Made by a program: the position numbers and the translations under genes
Shown: in pieces, positions 9,732 to 21,933 of the stretch
Layout: each line of letters starts with the position of its first letter
How positions within the stretch are numbered: position 1 is the stretch's first letter
The notes under the pieces: model-generated
What the model was told of the DNA's origin: nothing
The model's input: only the letters and a program-made list of their open reading frames with translations
Databases searched by the model: none
Origin: Oceanobacillus senegalensis
GTDB taxonomy: Bacteria > Bacillota > Bacilli > Bacillales > Amphibacillaceae
NCBI RefSeq assembly: GCF_900176885.1
Contig: NZ_LT839648.1
Span: 3,380,227-3,440,549, forward strand
DNA: 60,323 nt
Direction: 5' to 3'

Positions 9732-11024
9732 TTACTTAATAAATCCTTTGTAGTGACGTTTCACTAATTGTCCTTCAAGTTGCTTCATGGTTTGCAACGC
9801 AACACCTACAACGATTAGTAAACTTGTGCCGCCGATTTGTACTGCGGTCGGTAGATTAGCAAGACCACCTAGAATAATAGGTAATACGGAAACAGCAGCC
9901 AAGAAAATAGATCCAACAAACGTTAATCGATTGATAACCCTTGTTAAATAAGTCTCCGTATTATGACCAGGTCTAATCCCAGGTATATATCCACCTTGCT
10001 TTTGTAAGTTTTCCGCCATTTGCTCTGGATTAACTTGAACAAATGTATAGAAATACGTGAAAGCAATAATTAAAGCAACATATATCACCATACCAATTGG
10101 CTGTGTGTAATCAAATATTTGTGCAATAGTTGCTGCAACTTGCCCTTCAAAGAAACTGGCAACCGTGCTCGGTGCTATAATAAATGCAATAGCAAAGATT
10201 ACTGGAATAACCCCTGCAGCATTAACTTTTAATGGTAAGTGAGTTGATTGCCCACCAACCGGAGAACGATTGACAAGTTTTTTTGCATATTGAACAGGAA
10301 TCTTTCTTAAAGCCTGGTTGACATAGATTACACCAACCGTAACCGCAACTGCTACCAAGGCAATTAAAGCAACTATGATTATATTGATAAACAATTGTTC
10401 TCCAGGATTGATAAAATACTGACTATACAATTGCATGACCCCATTTGGCACTGCAGCTAGTATACCAGCGAAAATTAAAATGGAGATTCCATTTCCAACA
10501 CCATGTGCTGTAATTTGTTCACCTAACCACATTAAGAATGCTGTACCTGCAGTTAACACAATTGCTATAACAAGGAATTTAACAAAGTTAGGATTCTCTA
10601 TTAATAATCCACCAGCAAGTGCGTTAAATCCGATAGACATTGCAATTGCTTGAATAAATGCTAATACTACTGTGAAATAGCGGGTGAACTGAGCAAGTTT
10701 TTTTCGTCCCATTTCACCTTGCTTTTTCCACTCTGTAAACTTAGGAACGACATCCATCTGTAATAATTGCATGATGATCGATGCTGTAATGTATGGCATG
10801 ATCCCCATTGCAAAAATAGAAAAGTTCTGTAACGCCCCGCCACCAAATGTATTCAAAAAGCCAAATACATTTTGTTGACTATTCATGAAGTCAATAGCTT
10901 CATTATTAGTGAATGGTACAGGTATAAATGTACCTAGACGGAAGATAACCAACATCAATAATGTAAATAGTATTTTCCGTCTAATATCAGCAACACGCCA
11001 AAAATTGGAGAGTGTCCGAAACAT
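9732..11024 (-). CDS. secY: Preprotein translocase subunit SecY
   Basis: SecY is the channel of the Sec export system and acts with SecE (also encoded in this window) and SecA. The 430 residues contain about ten membrane segments. The plug region follows FGFLNTFGGGALQ, and the cytoplasmic loops carry the conserved GGYIPGIRPG block. The start ATG shares one base with the rplO stop (TAATG), so translation is coupled to the spc operon. Confidence 0.97.
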   Translation of the reverse strand: MFRTLSNFWRVADIRRKILFTLLMLVIFRLGTFIPVPFTNNEAIDFMNSQQNVFGFLNTFGGGALQNFSIFAMGIMPYITASIIMQLLQMDVVPKFTEWKKQGEMGRKKLAQFTRYFTVVLAFIQAIAMSIGFNALAGGLLIENPNFVKFLVIAIVLTAGTAFLMWLGEQITAHGVGNGISILIFAGILAAVPNGVMQLYSQYFINPGEQLFINIIIVALIALVAVAVTVGVIYVNQALRKIPVQYAKKLVNRSPVGGQSTHLPLKVNAAGVIPVIFAIAFIIAPSTVASFFEGQVAATIAQIFDYTQPIGMVIYVALIIAFTYFYTFVQVNPEQMAENLQKQGGYIPGIRPGHNTETYLTRVINRLTFVGSIFLAAVSVLPIILGGLANLPTAVQIGGTSLLIVVGVALQTMKQLEGQLVKRHYKGFIK

Positions 11025-11464
11025 TAGATCACCTCAGTCTTACCGCCCGCTGCCTCAATAGATTCTTTTGCAGAACTAGAGAACTTATGAGCTTTAACTG
11101 TTAGTTTCTTATCGATAGCACCTTTACCAAGCACTTTAATGCCTGCCTTAAATTTGCTAACGATACCTTCTTCTAGTAATAGCTCAGGAGTAACTTCAGT
11201 ACCATCTTCAAAACGATTTAATGCTTCTAAATTAACGATAGCATATTCTTTACGATTGATATTTGTAAAACCACGTTTAGGTAAACGTTGGAATAGAGGC
11301 ATTTGTCCACCTTCAAATCCAGGACGTACGCCGCCACCAGAACGAGCTTTTTGACCTTTGTGACCTCTACCGGAAGTTTTACCATTACCGGATGAAGGAC
11401 CACGACCAACACGGTTTCTGTTCTTACGAGTTCCTTCTGCAGCTTTTAATTCATGCAGTTTCAT
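11024..11464 (-). CDS. rplO: 50S ribosomal protein L15
   Basis: L15 is a late-assembly protein with a long glycine- and arginine-rich N-terminal extension that enters the 23S core ([18 protein letters not shown]). The 146 residues end [14 protein letters not shown]. It lies between rpmD and secY. Confidence 0.97.
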   Translation of the reverse strand: MKLHELKAAEGTRKNRNRVGRGPSSGNGKTSGRGHKGQKARSGGGVRPGFEGGQMPLFQRLPKRGFTNINRKEYAIVNLEALNRFEDGTEVTPELLLEEGIVSKFKAGIKVLGKGAIDKKLTVKAHKFSSSAKESIEAAGGKTEVI

Positions 11465-11495
11465 TCAGGGCACCTCCTCTTTAAACTTATATTTA

Positions 11496-11678
11496 TTAAA
11501 CTTCCTTAACCTCTACAAGATGAGATACTTTCGTAATCATACCACGTACGGATGGAGTATCTTCTAAAACAACGGATTGGCGAATCTTTTTAAGACCTAA
11601 CGCTTCAACAGTTTTAACTTGTTTATCTTTTCTGCCAATAACACTCCGTGTGAGGGTGATCTCTAATTTTTTAGACAT
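11496..11678 (-). CDS. rpmD: 50S ribosomal protein L30
   Basis: This small protein of 60 residues ([15 protein letters not shown], then HLVEVKEV) is the bacterial-length L30. It lies 16 bases after rpsE in the spc operon order rpsE-rpmD-rplO. Confidence 0.96.
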   Translation of the reverse strand: MSKKLEITLTRSVIGRKDKQVKTVEALGLKKIRQSVVLEDTPSVRGMITKVSHLVEVKEV

Positions 11679-11694
11679 AATATTTCCCTCCTTA

Positions 11695-12198
11695 TTATCC
11701 TAACAGTTCTTCAATAGACTTTCCACGCAATTTGGCTACGTCTTCAGCACGTTTTAGCTGACCAAGACCTTCCATTGTAGCGCGGATGACATTGATTGGT
11801 GTATTTGCACCTAAGGATTTAGTAAGAATATCGCCAACACCTGCAAGCTCCAAGACAGCACGAGCTGGCCCACCAGAGATAACTCCAGTACCCTCTGCCG
11901 CGGGTTTCATTAATACTTTTCCGGAACCAAATCGTCCATGTACTTCATGAGGGATAGTAGTTCCAACTATTGGTACTCTAATTAAATTCTTTTTAGCATC
12001 ATCAACAGCCTTTTTAATCGCTTCAGGTACTTCTTGTGCTTTACCAGTACCAAAACCTACATGGCCATTTTTATCACCAACAACAACTAATGCAGCGAAA
12101 CGAAAATTACGTCCACCTTTAACAACTTTTGCAACACGATTTACCGCAACAACGCGTTCTTCAATGTCTAGTTTGTTCGCATCAATATTTGCTCTCAT
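11695..12198 (-). CDS. rpsE: 30S ribosomal protein S5
   Basis: S5 lines the mRNA entry channel and helps accuracy and helicase activity. The N-terminal domain has the RNA-binding loop [13 protein letters not shown], in the stretch where spectinomycin-resistance changes occur in other species; no such change is obvious. The 167 residues end GKSIEELLG, as is typical. Confidence 0.97.
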   Translation of the reverse strand: MRANIDANKLDIEERVVAVNRVAKVVKGGRNFRFAALVVVGDKNGHVGFGTGKAQEVPEAIKKAVDDAKKNLIRVPIVGTTIPHEVHGRFGSGKVLMKPAAEGTGVISGGPARAVLELAGVGDILTKSLGANTPINVIRATMEGLGQLKRAEDVAKLRGKSIEELLG

Positions 12199-12222
12199 TT
12201 TTTCGGTTCCCTCCTTTTTATA

Positions 12223-12585
12223 TTAAAATTCTAATCCTGCCTCACGGGCAGAATCTGCTAACGCTTTAACACGTCCATGATAAAGATATCCGCCACGATC
12301 AAATACAACTGATTTAAATCCATTTTCTTGGGCACGTTTAGCAATCAATTCACCGACTTGTTTTGCTGCTTCAACGTTACCAGTTGATTCAACATTAAGT
12401 TCTTTATCATTTGTAGAAGCACTTGCAACTGTTACATTTTTAACATCATCAATTAATTGTGCATAGATATGCTTATTTGAACGATATATGTTTAAACGTG
12501 GACGCTCAGCAGTACCTGTAACATTTTTACGTACACGGTTGTGTCTTCTTTTGCGAATAACGTTTTTGTCAGGTTTTGTGATCAT
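12223..12585 (-). CDS. rplR: 50S ribosomal protein L18
   Basis: L18 binds 5S rRNA in the central protuberance together with L5. The conserved block [15 protein letters not shown] and the end [20 protein letters not shown] are present; 120 residues is standard. Confidence 0.97.
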   Translation of the reverse strand: MITKPDKNVIRKRRHNRVRKNVTGTAERPRLNIYRSNKHIYAQLIDDVKNVTVASASTNDKELNVESTGNVEAAKQVGELIAKRAQENGFKSVVFDRGGYLYHGRVKALADSAREAGLEF

Positions 12586-12617
12586 CTAGGTCACTCCTTT
12601 CTGCTCCCTAACTAATC

Positions 12618-13154
12618 TTACTTAGCAGTTTTACCTTCTTTACGACGTACATATTCATCAACATAACGAATACCTTTACCTTTATATGGCTCTGGTGGAC
12701 GAATCGCACGAATATTTGATGCAACAGCACCAACTAATTGTTTATCAATACCTTTCACAGTAAGTTCTGTGTTCTTAGGCACTTCAATCTCAATTCCGTC
12801 GATTGCATCTATTTCAACCGGATGTGAATAACCTGCATTAATTACAACTTTGTTGCCTTGTTTTTGTGCACGGTAACCAACCCCGATAATTTCAAGTTTT
12901 TTCTCAAAGCCTTTACTTACACCCTCAACCATGTTGTTAATCAAACTACGAGTAGTACCATGTAATGCACGGTGTTCTTTACTATCTGTAGGTCTTTCAA
13001 CAGTAAGAACATTACCTTCTAAAATGATTTTCATATCACGAACTAATTCTCTTGTAAGTTGACCTTTAGGGCCTTTAACAGTAATTGTATTTCCATCAAG
13101 CTTAACTTCTACAGCTTCAGGAATTTCAATTGGTTTAAATCCTATACGAGACAT
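12618..13154 (-). CDS. rplF: 50S ribosomal protein L6
   Basis: L6 lies near the factor-binding site of the large subunit. It has two repeats of the same fold and the C-terminal signature [12 protein letters not shown]. The 178 residues begin [12 protein letters not shown] as in other Bacilli. Confidence 0.97.
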   Translation of the reverse strand: MSRIGFKPIEIPEAVEVKLDGNTITVKGPKGQLTRELVRDMKIILEGNVLTVERPTDSKEHRALHGTTRSLINNMVEGVSKGFEKKLEIIGVGYRAQKQGNKVVINAGYSHPVEIDAIDGIEIEVPKNTELTVKGIDKQLVGAVASNIRAIRPPEPYKGKGIRYVDEYVRRKEGKTAK

Positions 13155-13183
13155 TCATTGCACCTCCTCTATTTAACAATTAA

Positions 13184-13582
13184 TTACCAAACGTATGCTA
13201 ATACTTCGCCGCCAACTGCTTGAGAACGTGCTTCTTTATCTGAAAGCACTCCTTTTGAAGTTGAAACGATAGCAATACCTAGACCATTTAGTACACGAGG
13301 TACTTCATTAGCTTTAGCATATACACGTAAGCCTGGTTTACTGATACGTTTAAGACCAGTTATAACTTTCTCCTCATTTGGACCGTACTTAAGGAAAATT
13401 CGTAGAACACCTTGTTTATTATCTTCGATTACTTCATAGTCTTTAACGAATCCTTCACGTTTAAGAATATCAGCAACTTCTTGCTTGATTTTTGAAGACG
13501 GTAGTTCTAATTTTTCATGTTTAACCACGTTTGCATTACGAATACGAGTAAGCATATCTGCAATTGGATCTGTCATAGTCAT
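13184..13582 (-). CDS. rpsH: 30S ribosomal protein S8
   Basis: S8 is a primary binder of the central domain of 16S rRNA. The start [18 protein letters not shown] and the RNA-binding C-terminus [13 protein letters not shown] are conserved over 132 residues. Confidence 0.97.
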   Translation of the reverse strand: MTMTDPIADMLTRIRNANVVKHEKLELPSSKIKQEVADILKREGFVKDYEVIEDNKQGVLRIFLKYGPNEEKVITGLKRISKPGLRVYAKANEVPRVLNGLGIAIVSTSKGVLSDKEARSQAVGGEVLAYVW

Positions 13583-13612
13583 TACTAAAATACCTCCTTC
13601 CCGAATTGGGGA

Positions 13613-13798
13613 TTACCAACTTGCTTTTTTGACACCAGGAATTTGACCTTTATAGGCAAGTTCACGGAAACAAATACGGCAAAGTTTAAATTTACGAATT
13701 ACAGAGTGTGGACGACCACAGCGTTCACAGCGTGTATATTCACGTACTTGATATTTTTGTGGGCGTTTTTGTTTCGCAACCATTGATTTTTTAGCCAC
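13613..13798 (-). CDS. rpsN: 30S ribosomal protein S14, type Z
   Basis: This 61-residue S14 is the zinc-binding form. It has CERCGRPH and CRICFRE, four cysteines for one zinc ion. Position between rplE and rpsH is the standard spc order. Confidence 0.97.
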   Translation of the reverse strand: MAKKSMVAKQKRPQKYQVREYTRCERCGRPHSVIRKFKLCRICFRELAYKGQIPGVKKASW

Positions 13799-13826
13799 AA
13801 TTTTCCCTCCTTATTTAGCTCTTAAC

Positions 13827-14366
13827 TTATTTTTGGAAAGGCATGCCTAACTGACTTAAAAGTTCACGAGCTTCTTCATCAGTATTAGATGTTGTAACGA
13901 TAACGACATCCATACCACGAACTTTATTTACTTTATCGTAATCAATTTCTGGGAAAATTAGTTGTTCTTTAACGCCTAATGTATAGTTACCACGACCATC
14001 AAAGGCTTTTTTAGAGATCCCACGGAAGTCACGTACACGTGGAAGTGATACTCCAATTAGCTTTTGTAGGAATTCATACATGCGTTCACCGCGAAGAGTT
14101 ACTTTCGCACCGATAGGCATCCCTTCACGTAGACGGAATCCAGCAATAGATTTCTTCGCACGAGTGATAAGTGGTTTTTGACCAGAAATTAATGATAGTT
14201 CTTCAACAGCATTATCTAATGCTTTTGAATTTTGAACTGCATCACCAACACCCATGTTGATAACGATTTTTTCAATCTTTGGTACTTGCATAACAGATTT
14301 ATAGTTGAATTTATTCATTAAAGATGGAACGATCTCATCTTTATATTGTTGTTGTAATTGATTCAT
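13827..14366 (-). CDS. rplE: 50S ribosomal protein L5
   Basis: L5 binds 5S rRNA in the central protuberance and touches P-site tRNA. Two ATG codons stand in tandem at 14369 and 14366. The second gives the family length of 179 and an eight-base spacing from AGGAGG, so I use it. Conserved blocks are [14 protein letters not shown] and LPRVRDFRG. Confidence 0.96.
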   Translation of the reverse strand: MNQLQQQYKDEIVPSLMNKFNYKSVMQVPKIEKIVINMGVGDAVQNSKALDNAVEELSLISGQKPLITRAKKSIAGFRLREGMPIGAKVTLRGERMYEFLQKLIGVSLPRVRDFRGISKKAFDGRGNYTLGVKEQLIFPEIDYDKVNKVRGMDVVIVTTSNTDEEARELLSQLGMPFQK

Positions 14367-14392
14367 CATGTCGCCCTCCTTCCGTTAGCGTA

Positions 14393-14704
14393 TTATTTAT
14401 CTAAAGGTTCACCGGACTTTTTAGCGATTCGGACTTTCTTTCCGTCACGTACTTCGTGTCCAACACGAGTTGGCTCACCGGATTTAGGATCTATTGGTAA
14501 CACATTGGAAACATGGATAGGTGCTTCAATGTTTAAGATTCCACCTTGTGGGTTTTCTTGAGAAGGCTTTGCGTGTTTTTTAATCATGTTAACTCCTTCT
14601 ACAAGAACACGTTCTTTTTTAGGGTAAGCTTCGAGAATTACTCCCTCTTTACCACGATCTTTGCCAGATAATACTTTTACTTTATCACCTTTTTTGACAT
14701 GCAT
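14393..14704 (-). CDS. rplX: 50S ribosomal protein L24
   Basis: L24 starts assembly of the large subunit. A KOW motif is visible at the N-terminus ([17 protein letters not shown]). It has 103 residues and lies between rplN and rplE. Confidence 0.97.
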   Translation of the reverse strand: MHVKKGDKVKVLSGKDRGKEGVILEAYPKKERVLVEGVNMIKKHAKPSQENPQGGILNIEAPIHVSNVLPIDPKSGEPTRVGHEVRDGKKVRIAKKSGEPLDK

Positions 14705-14740
14705 GCTTTACGCACCTCCTTGACAAGTCAATTTATAAGC

Positions 14741-15109
14741 TTATAGAACTTCTGGAGCTAGAGATACGATTTTCATGAATTTAGCATCACGTAATTCACG
14801 CGCAACAGGTCCAAAAATACGTGTTCCTCTTGGACTTTTATCGTCACGTACAATTACGGCAGCATTTTCATCAAAACGAATATATGATCCATCTTTACGG
14901 CGAGCACCAGATTTACTACGTACAACAACAGCTTTTACAACATCACCTTTTTTGACAACGCCTCCTGGTGTTGCTTGTTTTACGGTACAAACGATAACAT
15001 CACCAATATTAGCTGTTTTACGACCTGAGCCACCTAAAACTTTAATGGCTAACAATTCACGAGCACCAGAGTTATCAGCAACTTTTAAACTAGTTTCTTG
15101 TTGAATCAT
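14741..15109 (-). CDS. rplN: 50S ribosomal protein L14
   Basis: L14 lies at the subunit interface and forms bridges to 16S rRNA; RsfS binds it during silencing. The 122 residues begin [17 protein letters not shown] and end [10 protein letters not shown], as in B. subtilis. Confidence 0.97.
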   Translation of the reverse strand: MIQQETSLKVADNSGARELLAIKVLGGSGRKTANIGDVIVCTVKQATPGGVVKKGDVVKAVVVRSKSGARRKDGSYIRFDENAAVIVRDDKSPRGTRIFGPVARELRDAKFMKIVSLAPEVL

Positions 15110-15151
15110 AACACTGTGACCTCCCTTCGGACATCTTGAAAATCCGACTTA

Positions 15152-15421
<270 letters not shown>

Positions 15422-15443
15422 CTAACCTCCTCTCTTGAATCAA

Positions 15444-16065
<622 letters not shown>

Positions 16066-16085
16066 AATACATTTGCCCCCTTCCT

Positions 16086-16727
16086 TTATTTTTCATTTTT
16101 AGTTGGAAGGACTTCTCCACGATAGATCCACACTTTAACACCTAACTTACCGTAAGTAGTGTCTGCTTCTGCTGTTCCATAGTCGATATCAGCACGTAAA
16201 GTGTGTAGTGGAACTGTTCCTTCACTGTAGTGTTCTGCACGAGCAATGTCCGCTCCGCCAAGTCGTCCAGATACCATTGTTTTAACCCCTTTTGCACCAG
16301 CACGCATTGCACGTTGGATAGCTTGCTTTTGTGCGCGACGGAATGAAATACGGTTTTCTAATTGACGAGCAATGTTATCTGCAACTAGTTTAGCATTTAA
16401 ATCAACTTTTTTAACTTCAACAATGTTAATGTGTACTCTTTTACCAGTTAATGCGTTTAATGATTTACGTAGAGCTTCTACTTCAGAACCGCCTTTACCA
16501 ATTACCATACCTGGTTTACCAGTATGGATAGTAATATTTACGCGATTAGCTGCACGTTCAATTTCAATAGAAGATACAGCAGCAATCCTCAAGCGGTTTT
16601 CAAGATATTCACGAATCTTAATATCTTCATGTAATAAGTCTGCATAGTCTTTTCCAGCATACCATTTTGATTCCCAGTCTTTAATAACGCCGATACGAAG
16701 ACCAGTTGGATTTACCTTTTGACCCAC
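16086..16727 (-). CDS. rpsC: 30S ribosomal protein S3
   Basis: S3 lines the mRNA entry channel with S4 and S5. The KH domain motif [15 protein letters not shown] (about 73-87) and the C-terminal region after [11 protein letters not shown] are intact. The 213 residues are slightly shorter than the 218 of B. subtilis. Confidence 0.97.
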   Translation of the reverse strand: MGQKVNPTGLRIGVIKDWESKWYAGKDYADLLHEDIKIREYLENRLRIAAVSSIEIERAANRVNITIHTGKPGMVIGKGGSEVEALRKSLNALTGKRVHINIVEVKKVDLNAKLVADNIARQLENRISFRRAQKQAIQRAMRAGAKGVKTMVSGRLGGADIARAEHYSEGTVPLHTLRADIDYGTAEADTTYGKLGVKVWIYRGEVLPTKNEK

Positions 16728-16730
16728 TAA

Positions 16731-17072
16731 CTATCCCTCCTTCTTTTCTGTTACAACCACTGTAATGTGGCTAGTGCGTTTATTTATTCTACTTGCACGT
16801 CCTTGAGCACGTGGACGGAAACGTTTCAATGTCGGACCTTCGTTTACATATGCTTCAGAAATCGTTAGATTATCTGGGTCCATTTCATAATTGTGTTCTG
16901 CATTTGCAATAGCAGACTTCAATACTTTCTCTACAACTGGAGAAGCACCACGTTGTGTGTGTCGTAAAACTGCAACTGCTTCACCAACGTCTTTTCCTCG
17001 AATTAGATCAACAACTAAACGAACTTTACGAGGAGCAATACGAACTGTTTTTGCAACGGCTTTAGCTTGCAT
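16731..17072 (-). CDS. rplV: 50S ribosomal protein L22
   Basis: L22 reaches into the peptide tunnel with its beta-hairpin ([18 protein letters not shown]). The 113 residues begin [16 protein letters not shown]. No insertion or deletion is seen in the hairpin, where macrolide-resistance changes arise in other species. Confidence 0.97.
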   Translation of the reverse strand: MQAKAVAKTVRIAPRKVRLVVDLIRGKDVGEAVAVLRHTQRGASPVVEKVLKSAIANAEHNYEMDPDNLTISEAYVNEGPTLKRFRPRAQGRASRINKRTSHITVVVTEKKEG

Positions 17073-17090
17073 GTGATAGGCCTCCTCTCA

Positions 17091-17369
17091 TTAACGTTTT
17101 GTTTTCTTATCGTCACCAGCATGCCCTCTGTATGAACGAGTTGGTGCGAATTCACCTAATTTATGTCCGACCATATCTTCGGTAATATATACAGGAACGT
17201 GTTTACGCCCATCATATACCGCAATAGTATGACCTACGAATTGTGGAAAGATTGTTGAACGACGTGACCAAGTTTTAACTACTTGCTTTTTGTCACTTTC
17301 GTTTAATCCGTCAATCTTTTTCATTAAATGGTCATCTGCAAAAGGTCCTTTTTTCAAACTACGACCCAT
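17091..17369 (-). CDS. rpsS: 30S ribosomal protein S19
   Basis: S19 in the head makes bridges with the large subunit together with S13. The 92 residues begin [15 protein letters not shown] and contain [16 protein letters not shown]. Confidence 0.97.
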   Translation of the reverse strand: MGRSLKKGPFADDHLMKKIDGLNESDKKQVVKTWSRRSTIFPQFVGHTIAVYDGRKHVPVYITEDMVGHKLGEFAPTRSYRGHAGDDKKTKR

Positions 17370-17426
17370 GGATAAACCTCCTTCCAGAAGTGTGAGACGG
17401 GTCTATCTCCCGTCTGCTATTTCCGA

Positions 17427-18257
17427 TTATTTTTTACGTTTACGTACAATATACTTATCAGACGGTTTATTACGTTGACGTGTCTTGTAACCAAGAGTAG
17501 GTTTGCCCCAAGGTGACATTGGTGACTTACGTCCGATTGGTGCACGACCTTCACCACCACCGTGTGGGTGATCGTTAGGGTTCATAACAGATCCACGTAC
17601 AGTTGGGCGTTTACCTAACCAGCGTGAACGTCCTGCTTTACCAACACGAAGTAATTCATGTTCAACATTCCCTACTTGACCGATTGTTGCACGACACGTA
17701 CTAAGGATTAAACGAGTCTCACCAGATGCCAAACGAACTAAGGTATATTTCCCTTCACGTCCAAGAATTTGTGCTTCAGAACCAGCAGAACGTGCAAGTT
17801 GTCCGCCATTCCCTGGTTTCAATTCAACATTATGAATCACTGTACCTACAGGAATGTTAGCTAATGGTAGTGCATTACCTAGTTTAATATCCGCATTTTC
17901 ACCTGAAAGAACTTCTTGACCTACTTGTAGTCCTTTCGGAGCTAATATATAACGTTTTTCACCATCAACATAGTTAATTAACGCAATGTTAGCTGTACGG
18001 TTTGGATCATATTCAATCGTAGCAACGCGTCCTGGTATTCCATCTTTGTTGCGTTTGAAGTCAATAATACGATATTGACGCTTATGACCGCCACCATGAT
18101 GACGAACAGTTAATTTCCCTTGATTATTACGTCCTCCACGTTTGTGCAACGGACTTAAAAGGGATTTTTCTGGTTGATCTGTAGTGATTTCTCCAAAATC
18201 AGATACAGACATATTACGACGACCGTTGGATGTTGGTCTGTACTTTTTAATCGCCAT
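17427..18257 (-). CDS. rplB: 50S ribosomal protein L2
   Basis: L2 is needed for subunit joining and peptidyl transfer. It begins [16 protein letters not shown] and contains the conserved [20 protein letters not shown] block with the universally conserved His in HPHGGG. The 276 residues are standard. Confidence 0.98.
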   Translation of the reverse strand: MAIKKYRPTSNGRRNMSVSDFGEITTDQPEKSLLSPLHKRGGRNNQGKLTVRHHGGGHKRQYRIIDFKRNKDGIPGRVATIEYDPNRTANIALINYVDGEKRYILAPKGLQVGQEVLSGENADIKLGNALPLANIPVGTVIHNVELKPGNGGQLARSAGSEAQILGREGKYTLVRLASGETRLILSTCRATIGQVGNVEHELLRVGKAGRSRWLGKRPTVRGSVMNPNDHPHGGGEGRAPIGRKSPMSPWGKPTLGYKTRQRNKPSDKYIVRKRKK

Positions 18258-18288
18258 CTTATTTCCCTCCTTTTGTAATTACTAGTTT

Positions 18289-18576
18289 TTAAGCCTCAAA
18301 GAAATCTAATTCTTTGCTATCAGTAGATAATTGAACGATAGCTTTTTTGCGATTTGGACGGTATCCACCATATCGCCCCATACGCTTAAATTTACCTTTT
18401 AAGTTCAATGTGTTTACCTTAACAACATTAACACCAAAGATTGATTCAATTGCATCTTTGATTTCTGTTTTATTTGCTTTAGGGGATACTTCAAATGTGT
18501 ATTTTTTTTCCGCCATTAAGTCAGCAGAATGTTCAGTAATGACCGGGCGCTTAATAATATCACGTGGGTCTTTCAT
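18289..18576 (-). CDS. rplW: 50S ribosomal protein L23
   Basis: L23 at the tunnel exit is the docking site of trigger factor and SRP. The 95 residues start [18 protein letters not shown]. The start codon shares one base with the rplD stop (TAATG). Confidence 0.97.
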   Translation of the reverse strand: MKDPRDIIKRPVITEHSADLMAEKKYTFEVSPKANKTEIKDAIESIFGVNVVKVNTLNLKGKFKRMGRYGGYRPNRKKAIVQLSTDSKELDFFEA

Positions 18577-19199
18577 TATGCAAGCACCTCCCCTGCTTTA
18601 TCAGCTGCATCTTTTGTTAAGATTAGCTTGTCATGCGTAAGCAAGTCTAAAACATTAAGTTCCTCAACTGTTAATACTTTCACGGATTGAAGGTTGTTTG
18701 CTGAACGAGCAACAACTTCATCTTTAGCAGCAGTAACAATAATTGCTTTTTCATTTACATTTAATGCGTCTAGCATTTTAATAACTTCTTTTGTTTTTGG
18801 AGTGTCAATTGAAATCCCCTCTAAAACAATTAAGCTTTCTTCTTTTACTTTAGAAGATAAAGCAGATCTAACGGCTAAACGACGCACTTTCTTAGGTAGT
18901 TTGTAGCTGTAACTACGAGGTGTAGGACCGAATACAGTTCCACCGCCTACCCATTGTGGAGAACGGATTGACCCTTGACGAGCACGGCCTGTTCCTTTTT
19001 GACGCCATGGTTTACGACCACCGCCACGTACTTCAGAACGATTTTTAACATCATGAGTACCTTGTCTTAAAGATGCTCTTTGCATAACTACCGCTTCGTG
19101 TAAAACATGTGTGTTCGGCTCAATACCAAATACTGCATCATTTAACTCGAAGTCTCCTGCGTTACTTCCATCTTGTTTCAATAGTGCTACTTTAGGCAT
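18576..19199 (-). CDS. rplD: 50S ribosomal protein L4
   Basis: L4 extends a loop into the peptide tunnel; the loop sequence [20 protein letters not shown] is intact. It has 207 residues. In E. coli L4 controls the S10 operon; in Bacilli this is not established, although a structured leader exists here. Confidence 0.97.
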   Translation of the reverse strand: MPKVALLKQDGSNAGDFELNDAVFGIEPNTHVLHEAVVMQRASLRQGTHDVKNRSEVRGGGRKPWRQKGTGRARQGSIRSPQWVGGGTVFGPTPRSYSYKLPKKVRRLAVRSALSSKVKEESLIVLEGISIDTPKTKEVIKMLDALNVNEKAIIVTAAKDEVVARSANNLQSVKVLTVEELNVLDLLTHDKLILTKDAADKAGEVLA

Positions 19200-19225
19200 G
19201 ACATATCCTCCCTTCGTTTGTATGA

Positions 19226-19855
19226 TTAGTTACCTTTAATCGCACTTGTTACTTTAACATAAGATTTTTTGGCACCAGGTACATTACCTTTAACCAATAA
19301 TAGATTTTTCTCAGTATCTACACTTACAATTTCAAGGTTTTGAATAGTTACTTGGTTAGAGCCCATATGTCCAGGTAATTTTTTACCTTTGAATACACGC
19401 ATACCGTCGATGGAACCCATTGAACCTGGCGATCTGTGGTAGTGAGAACCGTGAGTCATTGGACCACGTTGTTGTCCGTGACGTTTAATCGCACCTTGGA
19501 ATCCTTTACCTTTGGAAGTTCCGGTAACATCAACTTTCTCACCAGCTTCAAAAATATCAACCTTAATTTCCTGACCTACTTCATATTCGTCAAGATTTGC
19601 GTTACGGATTTCACGAACGTAGCGCTTAGGGGCTGTGTTTGCTTTTTCAGCATGACCTTTTTCCGCTTTATTAGTACGTGATTCCTTTTTATCTGCAAAA
19701 CCGAATTGTAGTGCTTTATAACCATCATTTTCTACTGTTCTTTTTTGTAGAACTACGTTTGGCTCAGCTTGGATAACAGTTACTGGAATTAATTCTCCAT
19801 TGTCTGTGAATAGCTGAGTCATGCCGATTTTACGACCTAAGATTCCTTTCGTCAT
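19226..19855 (-). CDS. rplC: 50S ribosomal protein L3
   Basis: L3 is an early-assembly protein whose loop approaches the peptidyl transferase centre ([20 protein letters not shown], with the methylatable Gln region). The 209 residues begin [16 protein letters not shown]. Confidence 0.97.
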   Translation of the reverse strand: MTKGILGRKIGMTQLFTDNGELIPVTVIQAEPNVVLQKRTVENDGYKALQFGFADKKESRTNKAEKGHAEKANTAPKRYVREIRNANLDEYEVGQEIKVDIFEAGEKVDVTGTSKGKGFQGAIKRHGQQRGPMTHGSHYHRSPGSMGSIDGMRVFKGKKLPGHMGSNQVTIQNLEIVSVDTEKNLLLVKGNVPGAKKSYVKVTSAIKGN

Positions 19856-19883
19856 CCGTTACACCTCCTAGTTTAACTCTATT

Positions 19884-20219
<336 letters not shown>

Positions 20220-20248
20220 TTATTATAGACATTCTCCGTGAAAATTTC

Positions 20249-20287
20249 TTGGACAACCAGCCATGGCAAAGGGGCCGGGTGTGCCAA
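20249..20287 (-). ncRNA. Structured leader hairpin of the S10 operon
   Basis: On the minus strand TTGG pairs with CCAA at the base. CACCCGGCC then pairs with GGCTGGTTG (one mismatch, one G-U) around a loop that contains GCCAT. It lies between the promoters and rpsJ, about 57 bases before the start codon, without a T run. It could be a binding site for a ribosomal protein. That role is inferred. Confidence 0.55.
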
Positions 20288-20320
20288 CAACCTCTCACAT
20301 CATCGCTTTTATGACCAACA

Positions 20321-20354
20321 TTAATAGTATAACAAAAGCGATTGGTCAATGCAA
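20321..20354 (-). promoter_or_regulatory. Proximal promoter region of the S10 operon
   Basis: Two overlapping readings on the minus strand both have 17-base spacing: TTGACC (20344-20349) with TATTAA (20321-20326), and TTGCAT (20349-20354) with TATACT (20326-20331). Either would start the rpsJ transcript about 120-130 bases upstream of the gene. Confidence 0.6.
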
Positions 20355-20392
20355 CCTAATCTTTTACGTACCTATCGGTCACACATCTAGAT

Positions 20393-20421
20393 ATTATACA
20401 TAGGTAAATCAACAATTGCAA
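20393..20421 (-). promoter_or_regulatory. Distal promoter of the S10 operon
   Basis: TTGCAA (20416-20421) and a perfect TATAAT (20393-20398) are 17 bases apart on the minus strand, preceded by an AT-rich stretch. The rest of the tuf-rpsJ gap (20422-20575) shows nothing else that I can support. Confidence 0.65.
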
Positions 20422-20575
20422 GAGTTTATAGGAATATTTTAAACATGTTAGGAATATATTTTATTAGTTACGTCCAAGTACTTAATCTGATACCACTTAT
20501 TTAACGTATGTCCTCTGATAGATTGTTGTTCTGCATAGAAGACTGCGGATAAAATTTAAAAGTAACAAAAGATCA

Positions 20576-20610
20576 ATAAAAAAACAGGTAATGCTAGTGC
20601 ATTACCTGTT
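20576..20610 (-). terminator. Intrinsic terminator after tuf
   Basis: A perfect 12-bp stem (AACAGGTAATGC with its complement, loop of four) is followed by seven T on the minus strand. It ends the rpsL-rpsG-fusA-tuf transcript 11 bases after tuf. Confidence 0.92.
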
Positions 20611-20621
20611 CAATCAAATCA

Positions 20622-21812
20622 TTATTTAATGATCTCAGTTACAACGCCTGATCCAACAGTACGTCCACCTTCACGGATAGAGAAGCGAGTACCGTCTTCG
20701 ATAGCGATTGGAGCAATTAGTTCAACTATCATTTCCGTATTATCTCCAGGCATAACCATTTCAGTTCCTTCTGGAAGATTGATAACTCCAGTTACATCTG
20801 TAGTACGGAAGTAGAACTGTGGACGATAGTTTGAGAAGAATGGAGTGTGACGTCCACCTTCATCTTTAGATAGTACATATACCTCAGCTTTGAAGTTAGT
20901 ATGTGGTGTGATTGAACCAGGTTTAGCTAACACTTGTCCACGGTTAATATCTTCACGAGCTACACCACGAAGTAAAGCACCGATGTTATCTCCAGCCTCT
21001 GCATAATCAAGAAGCTTACGGAACATTTCAACACCAGTTACAGTAGTCTTACCAGATTCTTCTGCAATACCGATAATTTCAACTTCGTCACCAACTTTAA
21101 CTTGTCCACGTTCAACACGACCTGTTGCAACTGTACCACGACCAGTGATTGAGAATACATCCTCAACTGGCATCATGAATGGTTTGTCATTGTCACGTTC
21201 AGGAGTTGGAACATATTCATCAACTGCAGCCATTAGGTCAACAATTGCTTGTTCATATTTGTCATCACCTTCAAGTGCTTTAAGTGCAGAACCACTGATA
21301 ACTGGTACATCATCACCAGGGAAGTCATATTCAGTTAGTAGGTCACGAACTTCCATTTCTACTAATTCTAGTAATTCTTCATCATCAACCATGTCTACTT
21401 TGTTTAAGAATACTACGATTGAAGGTACACCAACGTTACGTGATAATAGGATATGTTCACGAGTTTGTGGCATTGGACCATCAGCAGCAGATACTACTAG
21501 AATAGCTCCGTCCATTTGCGCAGCACCAGTGATCATGTTTTTAACATAGTCAGCGTGACCTGGGCAGTCAACGTGAGCATAGTGACGAGTATCTGTTTCA
21601 TACTCAACGTGAGAAGTCGCGATTGTGATTCCACGTTCTTTTTCTTCTGGAGCACCGTCAATTTGGTCATACGCCATTGCAGAACCTTTACCAGATTTCT
21701 TATGCATTACAGTTGTAATTGCAGCAGTTAAAGTAGTTTTACCATGGTCAACGTGTCCAATTGTTCCAATGTTAACGTGACTTTTCGAACGATCGAATTT
21801 TTCTTTAGCCAT
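20622..21812 (-). CDS. tuf: Translation elongation factor Tu
   Basis: EF-Tu delivers aminoacyl-tRNA to the ribosome as a GTP complex. The GTPase motifs are GHVDHGKTT (about 19-27), [21 protein letters not shown] and SGSALKA. Domains 2 and 3 follow to residue 396. It is the last gene of the streptomycin operon and is separated from fusA by a long hairpin. Confidence 0.98.
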   Translation of the reverse strand: MAKEKFDRSKSHVNIGTIGHVDHGKTTLTAAITTVMHKKSGKGSAMAYDQIDGAPEEKERGITIATSHVEYETDTRHYAHVDCPGHADYVKNMITGAAQMDGAILVVSAADGPMPQTREHILLSRNVGVPSIVVFLNKVDMVDDEELLELVEMEVRDLLTEYDFPGDDVPVISGSALKALEGDDKYEQAIVDLMAAVDEYVPTPERDNDKPFMMPVEDVFSITGRGTVATGRVERGQVKVGDEVEIIGIAEESGKTTVTGVEMFRKLLDYAEAGDNIGALLRGVAREDINRGQVLAKPGSITPHTNFKAEVYVLSKDEGGRHTPFFSNYRPQFYFRTTDVTGVINLPEGTEMVMPGDNTEMIVELIAPIAIEDGTRFSIREGGRTVGSGVVTEIIK

Positions 21813-21863
21813 TTATAGTTCCTCCTTTAAATAAATAAAAGTTTTTTTAAAATTTATGTGTAA

Positions 21864-21892
21864 CTAAGAAATAATGAATCATTATTTCTTAG
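21864..21892 (-). repeat. Perfect inverted repeat between fusA and tuf
   Basis: CTAAGAAATAATGA (21864-21877) and its exact complement (21879-21892) are separated by one base. In RNA they form an AU-rich hairpin of about 13 bp without a T tract. It may be a processing or stability element that sets tuf apart from fusA. Confidence 0.7.
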
Positions 21893-21933
21893 CATTCACT
21901 ACAAGTTATACTTTAGATCACTTAAAAAATCAA

